A stretch of DNA of 64,000 nucleotides, taken from positions 992,001-1,056,000 of the forward strand of contig NZ_QUSX01000002.1 of NCBI RefSeq assembly GCF_003933245.1, written 5' to 3'. Source of the DNA: Maribacter algicola. Lineage in GTDB: Bacteria > Bacteroidota > Bacteroidia > Flavobacteriales > Flavobacteriaceae. Below the pieces are notes generated by a model. It saw nothing but the letters and a program-made list of their open reading frames with translations. It did not search any database and was not told the origin of the DNA. Both the position numbers and the translations under genes were made by a program. Shown here piece after piece: positions 33,565 to 41,849 of this stretch (the first letter of the stretch is position 1; each line of letters opens with the position of its first letter).

Positions 33565-33572
33565 TATCTTTG
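33565..33572 (+). promoter_or_regulatory. Flavobacterial -7 promoter box (TATCTTTG) of uvrA
   Basis: TATCTTTG, a perfect TAnnTTTG, ends 17 bases before the uvrA start codon. No clear -33 TTG at the expected place. Confidence 0.5.
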
Positions 33573-33589
33573 CAACTTTAATAACGCAT

Positions 33590-36370
33590 ATGATTACGAT
33601 ATCCCAAGTTGACCCCAAAAAAAACATCATTATCAAGGGCGCAAAGTTGCACAACCTAAAAAATATTGATGTTGTCATTCCTAGAAACAAGTTGGTGGTC
33701 ATTACGGGCCTTTCAGGATCCGGAAAGTCAAGTTTGGCTTTCGATACACTTTTTGCCGAAGGACAAAGAAGGTATGTAGAAAGTCTTTCTTCCTATGCCA
33801 GACAATTCCTTGGAAAATTGGACAAACCAAAAGTCGATTATATAAAAGGTATTGCCCCTGCCATTGCCATTGAGCAAAAAGTAAATTCGACCAATCCAAG
33901 ATCTACGGTGGGCACTACTACTGAAATCTATGATTATATAAAGCTCCTTTACGCCCGCATTGGGAGGACATTCTCTCCCATATCAGGTAATGAGGTAAAA
34001 AAAAATACCGTATCCGATGTCATTGAACACGTAAAGCAATTTGATACGGATACCAAATTATTGCTACTTGCCCCTGTTACCATACGCGATGACCGCGATG
34101 CATTAAAATCGCTTCAGTTATTTTCCAAACAGGGCTATGCTAGGATCAAATACCAAGGGAAAGTAATCAGAATAGACCAGGCCCCTGAAGATATAGGTAA
34201 AGAATTTGATCTTGTGGTGGATAGGATTATCACCAAGGACGATGAAGATTTTTACAATCGATTGGCGAATGCCGTGGACAATGCCTTTTTTGAAGGCAAA
34301 GGGCAATGTATCATCGAAGAGCTCTCTACATCTAAACAACGACTTTTCAGCAACAAATTTGATTTGGATGGAATGACCTTTTTGGAGCCTAATGTGCATC
34401 TCTTCAGTTTCAACAATCCCTATGGGGCCTGTCCAAAATGTGAAGGATACGGGGATGTAATTGGTATCGACGAAGATTTGGTAATACCCAATACAGCCCT
34501 CTCCATTTATGAAAATGCCGTTTTTCCCTGGCGGGGGGAAAGCATGGGGTGGTACCGCGACCAATTGGTCAATAGCGCCTATAAATTTGATTTTCCCATT
34601 CACAAACCATGGTTTGAACTATCGGAAGATCAAAAAAAATTGGTCTGGGATGGAAACAAGCACTTCATAGGGCTACACAAATTCTTTGAAACACTTGAAG
34701 AAAAAAGTTATAAAATTCAGAATAGGGTAATGCTTTCCCGCTACAGGGGAAAGACAAAATGTAACGTTTGCAATGGCAAAAGACTAAGACCGGAGACGGA
34801 ATACGTGAAAATTGGTGGGAAATCCATTTCTGATCTAGTAGGCCTTCCTATTGAGCGCCTGATTCCCTTTTTCAACAATTTGGAACTTACCAAACACGAT
34901 GCCAAAATAACGGACAGACTTTTGCTGGAAATCAATTCCCGTTTGGGTTTCTTGGACAAAGTGGGGCTCAATTACTTATCCTTGAACAGAAAGTCCAATA
35001 CCTTATCCGGGGGAGAAAGCCAGCGAATTAACCTGGCCACCTCTTTGGGTAGTAGTCTCGTAGGTTCCATGTACATTCTAGATGAACCGAGTATTGGACT
35101 TCACCCAAAGGATACCGAAAACTTAATCGAAGTATTGCTTTCCCTAAGGGATTTAGGAAATACAGTCATTGTGGTGGAACATGACGAGGATATTATGAAA
35201 GCTGCGGACGAGGTTATCGATATTGGTCCGGAGGCCGGTACCCATGGGGGAAACATAGTTGCCCAAGGTACTTTAGAGGAAATCTTGAAATCCTCTTCAC
35301 TTACAGCAAGCTATCTTAACGGAACCATGAATATTGAGATTCCCAAAGAGCGGCGTACTTCCAAGAATCATATAGAAATAATAGGTTGTAGGGCAAACAA
35401 CCTCAAAAATATCAATGTTACTTTTCCATTGGATATGCTAACCGTAGTAACCGGTGTATCCGGCAGTGGAAAAAGTACCCTTGTAAAAAAACTATTGTAC
35501 CCTATAATACTCAAAGAAACTGGAGGCTACGGCGAAAAGGCCGGTCAATTTAGTTCCGTCAATGGAAAATATAAGCACATAAAACATGTGGAGTTTGTGG
35601 ACCAAAACCCCATTGGACGCTCTTCACGCTCCAACCCGGTTACCTATATAAAGGCCTATGATGAAATACGTACCCTTTTTGCGGGCCAGAAACTAAGCAA
35701 AATCAGGAATTACCAAGCAAAACATTTTTCATTCAATGTAGATGGAGGACGATGTGAGAAATGCAAAGGAGAAGGTGAAATCACCGTGGAGATGCAATTT
35801 ATGGCCGATGTACACTTGGAATGTGATACCTGCAACGGAAAACGGTTTAAAAAGGACGTGTTGGAGGTTACTTTTAACGAAAGGAATATCGACGATATTC
35901 TCAATATGACCATCGACGATGCCATAGATTTCTTCGAAACAGGCTTACAAACCAAAATCGTTGCCAAATTGAAACCTTTGCAAGATGTGGGCTTGGGCTA
36001 TGTAACCTTGGGGCAATCCTCCTCCACCCTATCCGGTGGTGAGGCACAACGTATCAAATTGGCCAGCTTTTTGGTAAAAGGCGCAACGAAGGACAAAGCA
36101 CTTTTTATATTTGACGAACCCACGACAGGACTCCATTTTCATGACATTCAAAAACTCTTGAAATCCTTCAATGCCTTGATAAAAAAAGGGCATTCCATTG
36201 TGGTGATCGAGCACAATATTGAACTCATCAAGTGCGCGGACTACATCATCGATTTAGGACCGGGCGGTGGCGAAAACGGGGGGCAATTATTAGCCGAGGG
36301 CACACCTGAGGAAGTAGCAAAAAACTCCAGATCGTACACCGCAAAATATCTTTTAGAAAAATTGATCTAA
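33590..36370 (+). CDS. uvrA: Excinuclease ABC subunit A (UvrA)
   Basis: 926 residues, a normal size. Two ABC ATPase halves: Walker A GLSGSGKSSLAFDTLFAEGQ in the first and GVSGSGKSTLVKKL in the second; ABC signatures LSGGESQRI and LSGGEAQRI; Walker B regions ILDEPSIGLHP and IFDEPTTGLHF. Zinc-binding cysteine pairs are present (GACPKCEGYG with KTKCNVCNGKRL; GRCEKCKGEGE with ECDTCNGKRF). UvrA finds distorted DNA and loads UvrB in nucleotide-excision repair. The gene is a single unit with its own promoter and an AT-rich 23-bp inverted repeat just after it. Flavobacteria can carry more than one UvrA-like gene; this is a canonical one. Confidence 0.96.
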   Translation: MITISQVDPKKNIIIKGAKLHNLKNIDVVIPRNKLVVITGLSGSGKSSLAFDTLFAEGQRRYVESLSSYARQFLGKLDKPKVDYIKGIAPAIAIEQKVNSTNPRSTVGTTTEIYDYIKLLYARIGRTFSPISGNEVKKNTVSDVIEHVKQFDTDTKLLLLAPVTIRDDRDALKSLQLFSKQGYARIKYQGKVIRIDQAPEDIGKEFDLVVDRIITKDDEDFYNRLANAVDNAFFEGKGQCIIEELSTSKQRLFSNKFDLDGMTFLEPNVHLFSFNNPYGACPKCEGYGDVIGIDEDLVIPNTALSIYENAVFPWRGESMGWYRDQLVNSAYKFDFPIHKPWFELSEDQKKLVWDGNKHFIGLHKFFETLEEKSYKIQNRVMLSRYRGKTKCNVCNGKRLRPETEYVKIGGKSISDLVGLPIERLIPFFNNLELTKHDAKITDRLLLEINSRLGFLDKVGLNYLSLNRKSNTLSGGESQRINLATSLGSSLVGSMYILDEPSIGLHPKDTENLIEVLLSLRDLGNTVIVVEHDEDIMKAADEVIDIGPEAGTHGGNIVAQGTLEEILKSSSLTASYLNGTMNIEIPKERRTSKNHIEIIGCRANNLKNINVTFPLDMLTVVTGVSGSGKSTLVKKLLYPIILKETGGYGEKAGQFSSVNGKYKHIKHVEFVDQNPIGRSSRSNPVTYIKAYDEIRTLFAGQKLSKIRNYQAKHFSFNVDGGRCEKCKGEGEITVEMQFMADVHLECDTCNGKRFKKDVLEVTFNERNIDDILNMTIDDAIDFFETGLQTKIVAKLKPLQDVGLGYVTLGQSSSTLSGGEAQRIKLASFLVKGATKDKALFIFDEPTTGLHFHDIQKLLKSFNALIKKGHSIVVIEHNIELIKCADYIIDLGPGGGENGGQLLAEGTPEEVAKNSRSYTAKYLLEKLI

Positions 36371-36393
36371 TCTAAAACTTTATTTTATTTAGA

Positions 36394-36442
36394 AGAATAT
36401 ATATTTAAATAATTGATTTTCAATTATTTAAATATATATTCT
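36394..36442. repeat. Perfect 23-bp AT-only-core inverted repeat after uvrA
   Basis: 36394-36416 and 36420-36442 are exact reverse complements, separated by TTT. The arms contain almost only A and T (ATATATATTTAAATAATT-like core). It may end the uvrA transcript in either direction or be a protein-binding palindrome; it lies 7 bases before the presumed sigma-54-type promoter of the next gene. Confidence 0.7.
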
Positions 36443-36448
36443 AATTTC

Positions 36449-36464
36449 TGGCACGCTCTTTGTT
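36449..36464 (+). promoter_or_regulatory. Sigma-54 (-24/-12) type promoter
   Basis: TGGCACGCTCTTTGTT matches the RpoN consensus TGGCACG-N4-TTGCW in 15 of 16 positions (TTGTT for TTGCT). The GG and the TTG are in correct register. It lies 52 bases before the start codon of the 36516 gene, next to a long palindrome that could bind an activator. No TAnnTTTG box is seen in this interval. Confidence 0.55.
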
Positions 36465-36515
36465 TTATGTAAGGCGAGTGTAAATAGTTGCACTTGAAAT
36501 TTAAAACCTTATATC

Positions 36516-37712
36516 ATGAAAAATTTAGTACTCCTTTTTACGGCGATGATTTTAGGCACTACAGGTGTCTTGGCCAACGGTACGGTAGAAGATAAGGTTG
36601 CAACGCGCAATGCTTATAGGTACAACAACTCATTTATTTTTGTTGAAAATGGCATTACGTTTTCAGTATACCCAGATGGGGAGTTCGACTTCTACATTGA
36701 GGATTATGTAACTGGAAGAAGAAACGGAATTACCTTCAACTCAGGGTATGATTATAGCCCTTACGCACAGTATGATGATTACGGTGCGGTAATCCAAGTG
36801 GAAAACGTTCCCATTTATTACGACTTCTATGGAAGGGTTAACCAGATAGGCGATGTAGATATTAGATATAGAAACAATAGGGTTCGTAGTGTAGGCGGCA
36901 TGTTCGTTTTTTATGATAACAGAGGATTTTACGATTACCATACAGGTTTTATCAATATTTACAATCGACATTATGTGTATAGACCATTTCACGGGTTTTT
37001 CGTAAGACCTGCTATAGGATTCGCTCTGGTTTTCAACAGACCTTACAGAAGATTTTACACGCCAATAAGGTACACCTATTACAGACCTTATAAATTCAAT
37101 ACCCGTAGGGCTTATGTAAACATTGGCAGGGAACATAGATACAATCAAGTGAGACGCGAAAGGGCGAGTATCTATAGAAATGATAATAGGGTAGCCGTAA
37201 GGGAGAATTCCTATAGAGGTAACAAAAGTACGGCTTACAGAAAAAATGACGGAGTTCGTTCCAACAATAACACAGCAAGAAGAAGTGATGATTTTAAGTC
37301 TGGAAGAAGTGTAGCCTCTAGTAACAATGGCCGAAAAACGGATAATTCCGTAAGAAAATCCTCAAGTGTGAATAGAAGCAGTTCAACAACGGTAAGGCGC
37401 GGTAGTGATAATAATACGGTTAGAAGTAACGAAAAAAGAAAAGTGGTATCTACAAGGGAGGCAACCAAAACTCCACGAAGTACTACGGTAAAAAGAAGTA
37501 CCACCACGTATGCATCACCTACTAACAGAAGTACAGCGAGCCGTAGTAACGAAAGTAGGACCGTCACCCAAAGAACCGTAAAAAGGACCGTTACACCTTC
37601 CAACAATAGGAGTACGGTCAGTAAATCGACAAGATCGGTCAGTAAAGCTCCCTCTAGAGGTACTACCCGAAGCAGTAATACAAGATCCGCTTCTAGAAGG
37701 AATTATGAATAA
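36516..37712 (+). CDS. Secreted protein with very basic Ser/Arg/Asn/Thr-rich low-complexity tail
   Basis: 398 residues. A signal peptide (NLVLLFTAMILGTTGVLA) is followed by a Tyr/Phe/Asp/Gly-rich region (about 25-190) with many short repeats (YDFYGRVNQIGDVDIRYR, FHGFFVRPAIGFALVFNRPYRRFY) and then about 200 residues of low complexity, extremely rich in Arg, Ser, Thr, Asn and Lys (SSTTVRRGSDNN, TTVKRSTTTYAS, RSVSKAPSRGTTRS). The tail must be strongly positively charged. Such proteins occur as orphans in flavobacteria and have been mislabelled sperm-basic-protein-like. No known domain. Possible roles, by inference only, are binding nucleic acid or anionic polysaccharide outside the cell. The promoter is of sigma-54 type. 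Confidence 0.7.
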   Translation: MKNLVLLFTAMILGTTGVLANGTVEDKVATRNAYRYNNSFIFVENGITFSVYPDGEFDFYIEDYVTGRRNGITFNSGYDYSPYAQYDDYGAVIQVENVPIYYDFYGRVNQIGDVDIRYRNNRVRSVGGMFVFYDNRGFYDYHTGFINIYNRHYVYRPFHGFFVRPAIGFALVFNRPYRRFYTPIRYTYYRPYKFNTRRAYVNIGREHRYNQVRRERASIYRNDNRVAVRENSYRGNKSTAYRKNDGVRSNNNTARRSDDFKSGRSVASSNNGRKTDNSVRKSSSVNRSSSTTVRRGSDNNTVRSNEKRKVVSTREATKTPRSTTVKRSTTTYASPTNRSTASRSNESRTVTQRTVKRTVTPSNNRSTVSKSTRSVSKAPSRGTTRSSNTRSASRRNYE

Positions 37713-37743
37713 TTAAGATAGTTTTTAGGTTGGTTAGTTTTTT

Positions 37744-37784
37744 AGCCCTGTAGTAGATACGTTTGCTACAGGGCTTTTTTTTTT
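37744..37784 (+). terminator. Rho-independent terminator
   Basis: AGCCCTGTAG (37744-37753) and CTACAGGGCT (37766-37775) form a 10-bp stem with a 12-base loop, followed by an uninterrupted T-run. It ends the 36516-37712 transcript. Confidence 0.9.
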
Positions 37785-37960
37785 GAGATTCCTATAGTTG
37801 GAATTGATAAAACTCCCTTTTGTTGAAAGGAATTTACGTATCCTTATTTTATTAGTGTCCCTTAGGATACTTATTGCAATTCGATTACATATTTATTCGT
37901 GTGCATCAATCTATCTGCAGGAAACCTAGTAAATTTCCAAAAATCCAATTTACAGGTATA

Positions 37961-38992
37961 TTGAAAAAAATACATCCAAAACTAATCAGACAATTATTAC
38001 TATTAATATTAATCCTATTTTTTGGCGGATTGATATTCGACTCTATGTTACCCTATATTTCAGGGGTTTTGGGAGCACTTACCTTATATGTCATCCTGAG
38101 AAAATGGATGAAAAAACTACATAAAACAGGGTTGGGAAAAAGGTGGTCCGCGATTACCCTAATCCTATTGGCCATCATTGGTATATGCATTCCCTTGTCC
38201 GGTGCCGTATACATGTTGGGATTCAAGATAGGAAACTTGGCCGATAAGTCAGAACAAGTAATCAGTGCTTTTAAGGAACAGGTTTTTGTGTTGGAAAAGT
38301 ATTTGGATTATGACGTTTCCAACGCCATAGACCCCCAACAGGCATCAGGTTGGGTGACCGAAAACCTTTCTGGATTTGCAAGTAGTACCTTGAACGTAGT
38401 TATTTCTCTAGGGGTCCTGCTAATAATCCTTTATTACATGTTAATAAGTCCAAAGGAAATGAGGGATTCCTTGATGGAATATATTCCGCTAAGTAACAAG
38501 ACCCTGGTTACCTTGGGCAATGAAATTGACAAGGTAGTACGCTCCAATGCCATTGCGATACCCTTAGTAGCCCTGGCACAGGGAATCATTGCACTTATTG
38601 GCTTTTTCATATTTGATATAGACAATCCTTGGTTTTGGTTCGTGATAGTCACCATTGGCTCTATGATTCCGTTTATTGGGACTTTTATTGGGATTTTCCC
38701 TGTATTTGTCTTAAGTCTCGCCAGCGGAAATGACTTTCAGGCGTGGGGAATATTAATTTACGGATTAGTCGTAGTAGGTTCTACGGACAATCTCATAAGA
38801 CTCATGCTGCTTCAAAAACTGGATAGCATTCACCCACTAATAACCCTTATAGGAGTACTTTTGGGTATCCCACTCTTTGGATTTGTGGGATTGATTTTCG
38901 GTCCTCTTATCGTGAACCTATTCTTGATTTTGTTGAAAGTCTATAAAGGACAATACGGCGTACAAAAGAAGGACAAAGGCCGTCAGATTTGA
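37961..38992 (+). CDS. AI-2E-family (PerM/YdiK-like) membrane permease
   Basis: About 343 residues from the TTG at 37961, which gives MKKIHPKLIRQLLLLIL, a start similar to relatives I recall; a TTG at 37874 would add 29 residues and cannot be excluded. It has about eight membrane helices: two at the start (LLLLILILFFGGLIFDSML, ISGVLGALTLYVIL), a third at about 62-82, a charged cytosolic-looking middle part, and a C-terminal cluster with LGVLLIILYYMLISP and VTIGSMIPFIGTFIGIFPVF. The P-F-x-G-P-type motif is present (IGSMIPFIGTFIG) as is IFGPLIVNLFLILL. Members include the AI-2 exporter TqsA and sodium/proton antiporters; substrate unknown. It ends two bases from the converging flippase gene. 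Confidence 0.85.
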   Translation: MKKIHPKLIRQLLLLILILFFGGLIFDSMLPYISGVLGALTLYVILRKWMKKLHKTGLGKRWSAITLILLAIIGICIPLSGAVYMLGFKIGNLADKSEQVISAFKEQVFVLEKYLDYDVSNAIDPQQASGWVTENLSGFASSTLNVVISLGVLLIILYYMLISPKEMRDSLMEYIPLSNKTLVTLGNEIDKVVRSNAIAIPLVALAQGIIALIGFFIFDIDNPWFWFVIVTIGSMIPFIGTFIGIFPVFVLSLASGNDFQAWGILIYGLVVVGSTDNLIRLMLLQKLDSIHPLITLIGVLLGIPLFGFVGLIFGPLIVNLFLILLKVYKGQYGVQKKDKGRQI

Positions 38993-38993
38993 T

Positions 38994-40451
38994 TTATTTT
39001 CTACCTAGGTATTTATCAAGTATCGTATGGATATCCTCTGAAATCCGGAACTTATAAAGTACCATAAAATAAACCACCGTAATTAAAATACTCTTGACCC
39101 CAATATTTACGATTGGGTGAAATGAAAATGGTACTGAAGAAAAGACAATCGCCAAAGCTAATACCAACAAAAAGACTTTTAAGGTTTCCTTTGTGAAAGG
39201 CTGAAGCCCAAATTTTGATTTCACGTAATACAACTTTAACGAATTGTAGATGAAAAATGCCGAAAAACTGGCTATGGCCGCTCCCTGCAACCCAAATTTT
39301 GGAATCAACCATAGATTGAAACCAACGGCCATTAGGGCCAGCAGAACGCCAAAGAACAAAACAGATGTGTAGTACTTTGAATTGAACAAAATCGAATTGT
39401 TGTTGCCCAATAAGGAGTCATATACCTTTACAAGGCCAATCCAAAACACAATGATATAACCATCACTATAATCCGATGGCAAAATTCGATACAGATCTCC
39501 CAAATTCAACAGTATTAAAATCAGCAGCAGCCCAGAAACTATAAACAGGGTCAAAGAGCTTTTCCGATACAATCCGCCCAAAGACTTCAAATCATTTTTA
39601 TTGATATACTCTGCCGTCATGGGGTAGGTTATCTGATGCATCGCCCTACTGGGCACAGCAATCACCGTGGCCATAAATCCGGCAACGGCATAATAGGCAA
39701 CATTTTCAATGGGCAAATAATTATTGAGCATCACCTTGTCCACCTCCATAAGTACAATGGCGGTAGAGCCACCCAAGATAATCAAGGCACTATATTGAAG
39801 GATTTCCCGCCAATTAGGTGGTAGCACTGTCGTCAATTTTGGAAAACGAAGACGGTAGGCGTACAGCTTCATGATGGCCACTCTAAGGATATAAAAAACC
39901 ACCAGGGCATTGATGAATTGGGGAACATCCAGAACCTGTAACCATAACAGAATCAATAATACGCTCTGTCCCACCCTACAGAAAATCTCTTTCATAAAAT
40001 TTCCAAAGACCGATTTCATCCTGATCCTGGCCCAGGCATAAAATACCTCAAAATAGGCCATGGAAATCCCGATCAGGAATATTTGCCATATATAATCCCG
40101 TACTATGGGGTTTTCCTTGGAAAGCACCCCCCCAATGGCCTCATTGGCAAAAAAACTAAGGAAACCTATGGGTATAATGAACAGCAACGGTAGAAAGAGC
40201 ATCATCCCCAAAAAGCCGTCCTGTTCCCTTTCCGTTTTAAAACTGCTATAAAACTTTACCAAACTGTTGGGGACACCAAAGGCTAGAATGGGCATGAGAA
40301 CACCGGAAACGGAAAGAATCAATTGGACCAGCCCATAATGGTCCGGTTGCATAAAATTTGTATAGAGAAATAGTGTATTTAGCGCGCCAATGGCAAAACC
40401 AACGTAGGTTACGATGGTATTGTTCAAGGACTGTTTTAGTACGATACCCAT
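38994..40451 (-). CDS. Polysaccharide flippase (Wzx/MATE-like, MOP superfamily)
   Basis: 485 residues with about 13-14 predicted membrane helices in two repeats. The beginning (SLNNTIVTYVGFAIGALNTLFLYTNFM) and the YGLVQLILSVSGVLMPILAFG segment are typical of O-antigen/teichoic-acid flippases, which move lipid-linked sugar repeats across the inner membrane. No other domain. It is the downstream partner of a GT4 glycosyltransferase on the same strand (one base apart), and the pair follows a YfhO-type protein, so the three may act together in building a surface glycan. Confidence 0.88.
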   Translation of the reverse strand: MGIVLKQSLNNTIVTYVGFAIGALNTLFLYTNFMQPDHYGLVQLILSVSGVLMPILAFGVPNSLVKFYSSFKTEREQDGFLGMMLFLPLLFIIPIGFLSFFANEAIGGVLSKENPIVRDYIWQIFLIGISMAYFEVFYAWARIRMKSVFGNFMKEIFCRVGQSVLLILLWLQVLDVPQFINALVVFYILRVAIMKLYAYRLRFPKLTTVLPPNWREILQYSALIILGGSTAIVLMEVDKVMLNNYLPIENVAYYAVAGFMATVIAVPSRAMHQITYPMTAEYINKNDLKSLGGLYRKSSLTLFIVSGLLLILILLNLGDLYRILPSDYSDGYIIVFWIGLVKVYDSLLGNNNSILFNSKYYTSVLFFGVLLALMAVGFNLWLIPKFGLQGAAIASFSAFFIYNSLKLYYVKSKFGLQPFTKETLKVFLLVLALAIVFSSVPFSFHPIVNIGVKSILITVVYFMVLYKFRISEDIHTILDKYLGRK

Positions 40452-40452
40452 C

Positions 40453-41724
40453 TTAAATATAATCCGCGAATTGCCTTGTTAGTTCCTGCCTACTGTAACG
40501 TTCAATATTGATAGCCGGAACCTTCAAGGAATTATTCTTATAGCGTTGAAACCAGTTTAAAAGTACACTTTTAAGCTCGGATTCGTTGGCATGATCAAAA
40601 AACTGTCCTGATGCCGTTTCAGAAATCATTTCGGCTACTTCCCAATGGGCCGGACCAATCCCCAGAATAGGCCTTTTGGCCCTCAAATATTCAAAAAACT
40701 TTCCCGGAATGATTCCAACAGTCTCCTTTGAATCGATTTCCACCAACAATAAGACCTGTGATTTTTGTTGAAAGGAAACCGCCTCTTCATGCGGTACGTA
40801 CCCCAGGATACTTGCATATTCGCTTATCCCGAATTCGCTCAGGGAATCCAAGATATCCTGACCCACGACCCCCACAAAATTAAGTTGCAGGGAGTCTTTA
40901 AAGTCGGCATTTTCTTGAACCAATTCGCCTAGGACCTTCCAAAGATTAAGGGGGTTTCTTTTAGTAAGCATGGAGCCAATATGGGCGATGGTGAACTTTT
41001 GATCCAAGGATATGGACGTATTATCTTTCCAATCAAATCCATTGGTTATCACCCGTATTGGCCTAGGCGTAAGGGCTTGGAATTCTTCCTTCGTGGTTTT
41101 GCTTGTGACCACAATTTTATCGGCGGTATTTAAGACCTCTCGCTCTAGTTCCTTATGCTTTTTTTGTGCCGATGTCGTTAGCTTCAATTTTTGGTGATAG
41201 CCAATTGAGGTCCATGGATCCCTAAAATCGGCTATCCACTGAAGGCCCGACCGTTCTTTCAATTTTAGACCGATTAAATGCAGGCTATGCGGGGGGCCTG
41301 TAGTGATAATGGTTTCGATGCCTTCCTCTTTCAAAATAGGTCCCAAAAACCTTACCGAAGGATTCACCCAAAATTTCCGGGCATCGGGGATAAAAAAATT
41401 GCCCCGCACCCAAAGCATGATACGTTCCAATACGGACTGATTTTTTTCAGTAATGACTCCAGAACTTATTCGTTCGGTTTTGCTGCCGGATATCAATTTT
41501 GATAGTCCGTACGGTTCAAAGATTGTATGTTTTAGTATCTTAATATCCTTTGGCACATCAGCAAGCAAGGAGGTATCTAGTAAGGGATAATGTGGGTTTT
41601 CAGGGATATAGACAACAGGCTCTATACCATAGTCCCTAAAATATTTTACAAATTTTAGCCATCGCTGTACTCCAGGACCCCCCGCCGGAGGCCAGTAATA
41701 CGTGATGACCAAAACCTTCTTCAT
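40453..41724 (-). CDS. Family 4 glycosyltransferase
   Basis: 423 residues with the GT-B fold: an N-terminal acceptor half starting VLVITYYWPPAGGPGVQRWL (the Gly-rich loop), TGPPHSLHLIGLKLK, WIADFRDPW, then a donor half with ITNGFDW, IAHIGSMLTKRNP and the nucleotide-sugar part LGYVPHEEAVSF. The conserved EIDSKETVGIIPGKFFEYLR corresponds to the EX7E motif region of GT4 enzymes. It has no signal peptide and is probably membrane-associated. It sits next to the flippase in the same direction. Donor and acceptor are unknown. Confidence 0.86.
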   Translation of the reverse strand: MKKVLVITYYWPPAGGPGVQRWLKFVKYFRDYGIEPVVYIPENPHYPLLDTSLLADVPKDIKILKHTIFEPYGLSKLISGSKTERISSGVITEKNQSVLERIMLWVRGNFFIPDARKFWVNPSVRFLGPILKEEGIETIITTGPPHSLHLIGLKLKERSGLQWIADFRDPWTSIGYHQKLKLTTSAQKKHKELEREVLNTADKIVVTSKTTKEEFQALTPRPIRVITNGFDWKDNTSISLDQKFTIAHIGSMLTKRNPLNLWKVLGELVQENADFKDSLQLNFVGVVGQDILDSLSEFGISEYASILGYVPHEEAVSFQQKSQVLLLVEIDSKETVGIIPGKFFEYLRAKRPILGIGPAHWEVAEMISETASGQFFDHANESELKSVLLNWFQRYKNNSLKVPAINIERYSRQELTRQFADYI

Positions 41725-41849
41725 CTATTTAAAGTTTTTCGTTCAAATGAAAATCTGGGGAATAAATGGTTCTAGTATGGATCGAACGTCCCGCATTCGC
41801 GTACTCCTGATAACTATCTGGATAATCATGTTGGTGGGTATACGAGAAT

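Noticed and set aside
37200..37712. Repetitive stretch that might be a CRISPR or tandem repeat
   Set aside because: No regular spacing or identical repeats; it is the low-complexity coding tail of the secreted basic protein.
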